From Dysidea avara (taxonomy: Eukaryota; Porifera; Demospongiae; Dictyoceratida; Dysideidae): a DNA stretch of 64,000 nucleotides. The position numbers and the translations under genes are program-made. Below the pieces are notes generated by a model, which saw only the letters and a program-made list of their open reading frames with translations, ran no database searches and was not told the DNA's origin. This document shows, one piece after another, positions 61,277-64,000 of this stretch; the stretch's first letter is position 1, and each line of letters opens with the position of its first letter. Location of the stretch: the NCBI RefSeq assembly GCF_963678975.1, contig NC_089274.1, forward strand, positions 21,909,133-21,973,132, given 5' to 3'.

Positions 61277-62679
61277 GAAGCACGAGATGGTGCGTGCACG
61301 TACTCTTTCCTAGAACTGTAGATGCAACAAATCACCAAATGTACCGGAAATTTTGATTAGGTCTATTTGTAGTTTAGCTATAAATCAATACTTAATTATT
61401 TCTATATACTATATACCTTAATTAACTTGGCCACCAGTACAGAATACTGGTGGACCTTCAACCTCGCCTTCAACACACGTACTAGCTGTAAATAGTGCAA
61501 CCCATATAATAATCATGTAGCTACATGTTACATACTGTTGTAATTTCTGTGTGTTGAAAAACATTTAAAATAATAAAATGCAAGGCAGCATCCATCATGG
61601 GCATACTCATTCTCCATGGCCATATATTTTATGAATCACCTGATCTCCACATTGTTATACGATTTATTGCACTTGTTGCTTTGTCATTTATTATTTTATT
61701 GCTAGCTATACTCATCGCTATTTATTTTATTTATTGTATTGGGCAGTCAGCACAGCTGGTAAATGCCCAGGAAAAAAAAGAAACAACATACAGGCAGAAT
61801 TAATATGGCAGTTAATTATTGGTTAGGTATAGTTGTAAATTATTTGAAAAGGTGTCATAGTCAGTTGTGTCTAGAATAGATGTGGGTAAGTTGTTCCATT
61901 ACTATATAAACAACATGTACAGAGGGGATGACTAGGCAGTGTTCATTGTTTAGTAGGCTATCTTTTTGAGCTATTTTGCAGCTAAACAAGCTAACTACTC
62001 TTTAATTGCCATGTATATACACTTGATCACTAAACATGCAGCTATTATTTGTAATTGGATTTAGCCTTCATTTTTCCATACTAGATCTGTAGAAGTAGAA
62101 CTTCAATGTTTCGACGAGCCGGGAATCCTAATGTAGATGGGACAGACCTAAGCACCCAAACAGCTAAGGCCGCTAAATGACAACCAGAAGATGGGATGAA
62201 TTCATTTAATATTCCCTTGTACAGTAGGCAGATGTGGTGTGTGAGTTAATCAAGTTCCCATTGTGTGAAAGTAGAGCAACTATTATCGGCCACCAGGGAG
62301 AAAAGCCATCATGAATGATTATTATTATTATTAATAATGATGAAAATATGTACAGCCACAACAAAACAGCAAAAAAATGTAAGCACGTGAGTTCTTGGAC
62401 AACATGCAAGTGATGCGACCACAAATAGGACAATGAATGGAACCAATGTGGGCATGGTAAGGAAATACCAAAAATTAAGATACAACTGGCCAGAAAAATC
62501 TTTCTAGAAGCCAATATACTGGCAGAGGCAGCACATTTCTGAAAGACTTTGATGTATTCAACTTGGCTCAGGATGAACAAAATTAAATTATCAGACGCAA
62601 TGTTTTGTAGAAGAGCAGTGAGACCCGATCATTATGGCACTATTATGGAGACCTATGTCTATAACCTCCATGTATAAAG
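61277..62679. other. Intergenic, no supported gene
   Basis: It contains a 68-codon frame (61597-61803) with one strongly hydrophobic stretch (IALVALSFIILLLAILIAIY). It is AT-rich and lacks homologues I recognise, so I do not call it. An ATT run lies at 62320-62332. Confidence 0.4.
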
Positions 62680-62681
62680 TA

Positions 62682-62882
62682 CAGTGGAACCTCAGTTATC
62701 CGGACCCCACTTATCCAGATTCTTGGTTAACCGAACAGAAATGACTGCTCTATTAGAGTAGTGACTGTACTATTAGAGTAGCTTTTCTTCAGGTTATTTA
62801 TACACAGTTTCAGAGATATGGACTTTTCAGACTTATGGACCACCCCTGGTCCCAAGGAGTTCAGATAACTGAGGTTCCACTG
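62682..62882. mobile_element. 201-bp pogo/Tigger-type MITE, intact with TA duplication
   Basis: Terminal inverted repeats start CAGTGGAACCTCAGTTATCC at the left, matched on the minus strand at the right end by CAGTGGAACCTCAGTTATCT. TA dinucleotides flank both ends (62680-62681 and 62883-62884). This TIR type and target site are those of the pogo/Tigger branch of Tc1/mariner. Two copies of the CTCTATTAGAG-type motif lie inside at 62742-62780. The copy looks recent. Confidence 0.85.
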
Positions 62883-63434
62883 TATGAAAGGATTTGGTGT
62901 GACTGCAGTGACCTTCAAGACCCACTGTCAAATAAAATCGATGCTCAGACAACCTTATGCATGCAACTTATAAGCTATTGCATGGAAGTGATTGGTAGAT
63001 TAGGATTGTAGACATCGCCTGCTTTGATCAAAATATCGGACACCAAATTGCAATTATAATTTCAGACAGAGCGATTTTTTAATGATTATTCAAGTTTGGC
63101 ATTTTATGAGTATAAGTATAGCACTAGACATAGGTTGTAAATTCTTTATACGAAGAATATACGATCTATGCACTAGATTATTGAAAGCAGCTATTGAGGC
63201 ACCTGTATAGGATGATTTTTGTCAATTCGAGATGAAAATAGTAGCTAAATTATGTAGCTACAATACAGTAGGCTTATAATAACTAAAAGGTTAATGGTGT
63301 TAAACTCAACAATAAACTGTAACAGTGTGCAGAAGTCACCTGATTTTCGTACTGAGGCACTCTTGGATAGTTTGTATGCATGTACAAATGACGAAAATTA
63401 TATAATTCATAAAGTGAAACATTATGGCATGTAA

Positions 63435-63520
63435 CAGGAGCGAATCCAGGGTTGGCAAAGTGGTGTAGGTATATGGAATAGGGGGTCTAGGAGACGAAGC
63501 TCCCAAAACGCTAAAGGTAC
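63435..63520. mobile_element. Solo hAT-like terminus
   Basis: CAGGAGCGAATCCAGGGTTG followed by AGGGGGTCTAGGAGACGAAGC resembles the left end of CAGGGGCGGATC-type hAT elements such as that at 23508. No matching right end is found inside the window. Confidence 0.45.
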
Positions 63521-64000
63521 TTTATACGTTTCAGGACTGAAATTTTTGATGTAGATAAATTATGCTTTCTAAGTAGTCAAGAGTTGTACGGGTCAGTGAC
63601 AAACAGTAGTTCAGCTTTGAGCCAATTGTCATACAGAATGGCATACAAAGACAACCATGTAATGAAATATTCCTGGTAGGCTAAGCATGCCTTTGGGATA
63701 GTGCTGCTAACCAAATCTTTTCATATTTTATACATGGAGGTTATAGTCATAGGTCTTCATATTAGTGTCATAAATGATCAGGTGTCATTGCTCTAGGAAA
63801 TATTACGTCCAATGATTTATGGTGGCCAATAATACATGAGCTGCTCTATTGCAGGGTGAATTATTTGTAAGATCCCATTCCTTTGTGTGCTTCATCATTA
63901 TTATATGTGACCCGATTTAGGAAAATCAGTCTTAATGTCATATTTGACACCTCAAATATTTCTGAACATAATAATGCATTTTGAGCTATCAATTAGCTTT

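Noticed and set aside
61597..61803. 68-residue frame with one membrane-like segment
   Set aside because: AT-rich chance frames often look hydrophobic. No signal, partner gene or homologue supports it.

Overview
The window looks like animal nuclear DNA, most likely from a sponge (a demosponge is my best guess, inferred and not proven). It is AT-rich. The genes are metazoan or ciliate-cell genes: tepsin, fibrinogen-domain secreted proteins, FBF1 and an axonemal dynein heavy chain. In the dynein gene most introns are only about 43-60 bp, with canonical GT-AG ends. Intergenic DNA and the longer introns are packed with small inverted-repeat elements and a few retrotransposon remnants.

Layout. (1) 516-9764, plus strand: 3' part of a tepsin (AP-4 accessory protein) gene, entering from the left with its first exons outside or unresolved. 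(2) 11.5-17.8 kb, plus strand: a cluster of three fibrinogen-related (FReD) copies: one badly decayed, one moderately decayed, and one intact secreted protein (16977-17768). (3) 18-25 kb: no host gene seen. It holds a dead LINE fragment, tandem blocks, a 1.5-kb element with 32-bp terminal inverted repeats and an hAT-like element. (4) 25470-34280, minus strand: a complete FBF1 gene (23 exons, about 1288 aa by hand splicing), the centriolar transition-fibre coiled-coil protein. (5) 34388-36408, plus strand: a two-exon gene of unknown function ending in a CaaX box, divergent from FBF1 across 107 bp. (6) 36800-59104, plus strand: a complete outer-arm axonemal dynein heavy chain of the DNAH9/11/17 class (52 exons, about 4469 aa by hand splicing). 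Its intron 25 is 5875 bp because it contains a dead Ty3-type retrotransposon in antisense, itself hit by a pogo-like element. (7) 59.1-64 kb: no host gene recognised. It holds a LINE fragment inside a TIR-bounded element, a clean 201-bp pogo-type MITE with TA duplication and other repeat ends.

How the genes relate. FBF1 and the dynein heavy chain are both ciliary genes, with the unrecognised CaaX gene between them sharing FBF1's promoter region. An RFX X-box-like site lies 243 bp upstream of the dynein start codon, and a weaker one lies in the FBF1/CaaX promoter. This makes the CaaX protein a reasonable candidate for a membrane-anchored ciliary protein. A short palindromic motif, CTCTA-N-TAGAG with a TGACTG-like flank, recurs at least 14 times across introns and intergenic DNA and is the most conspicuous unexplained repeat in the window. 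All exon coordinates come from reading splice sites and checking phase by eye, with no transcript evidence.
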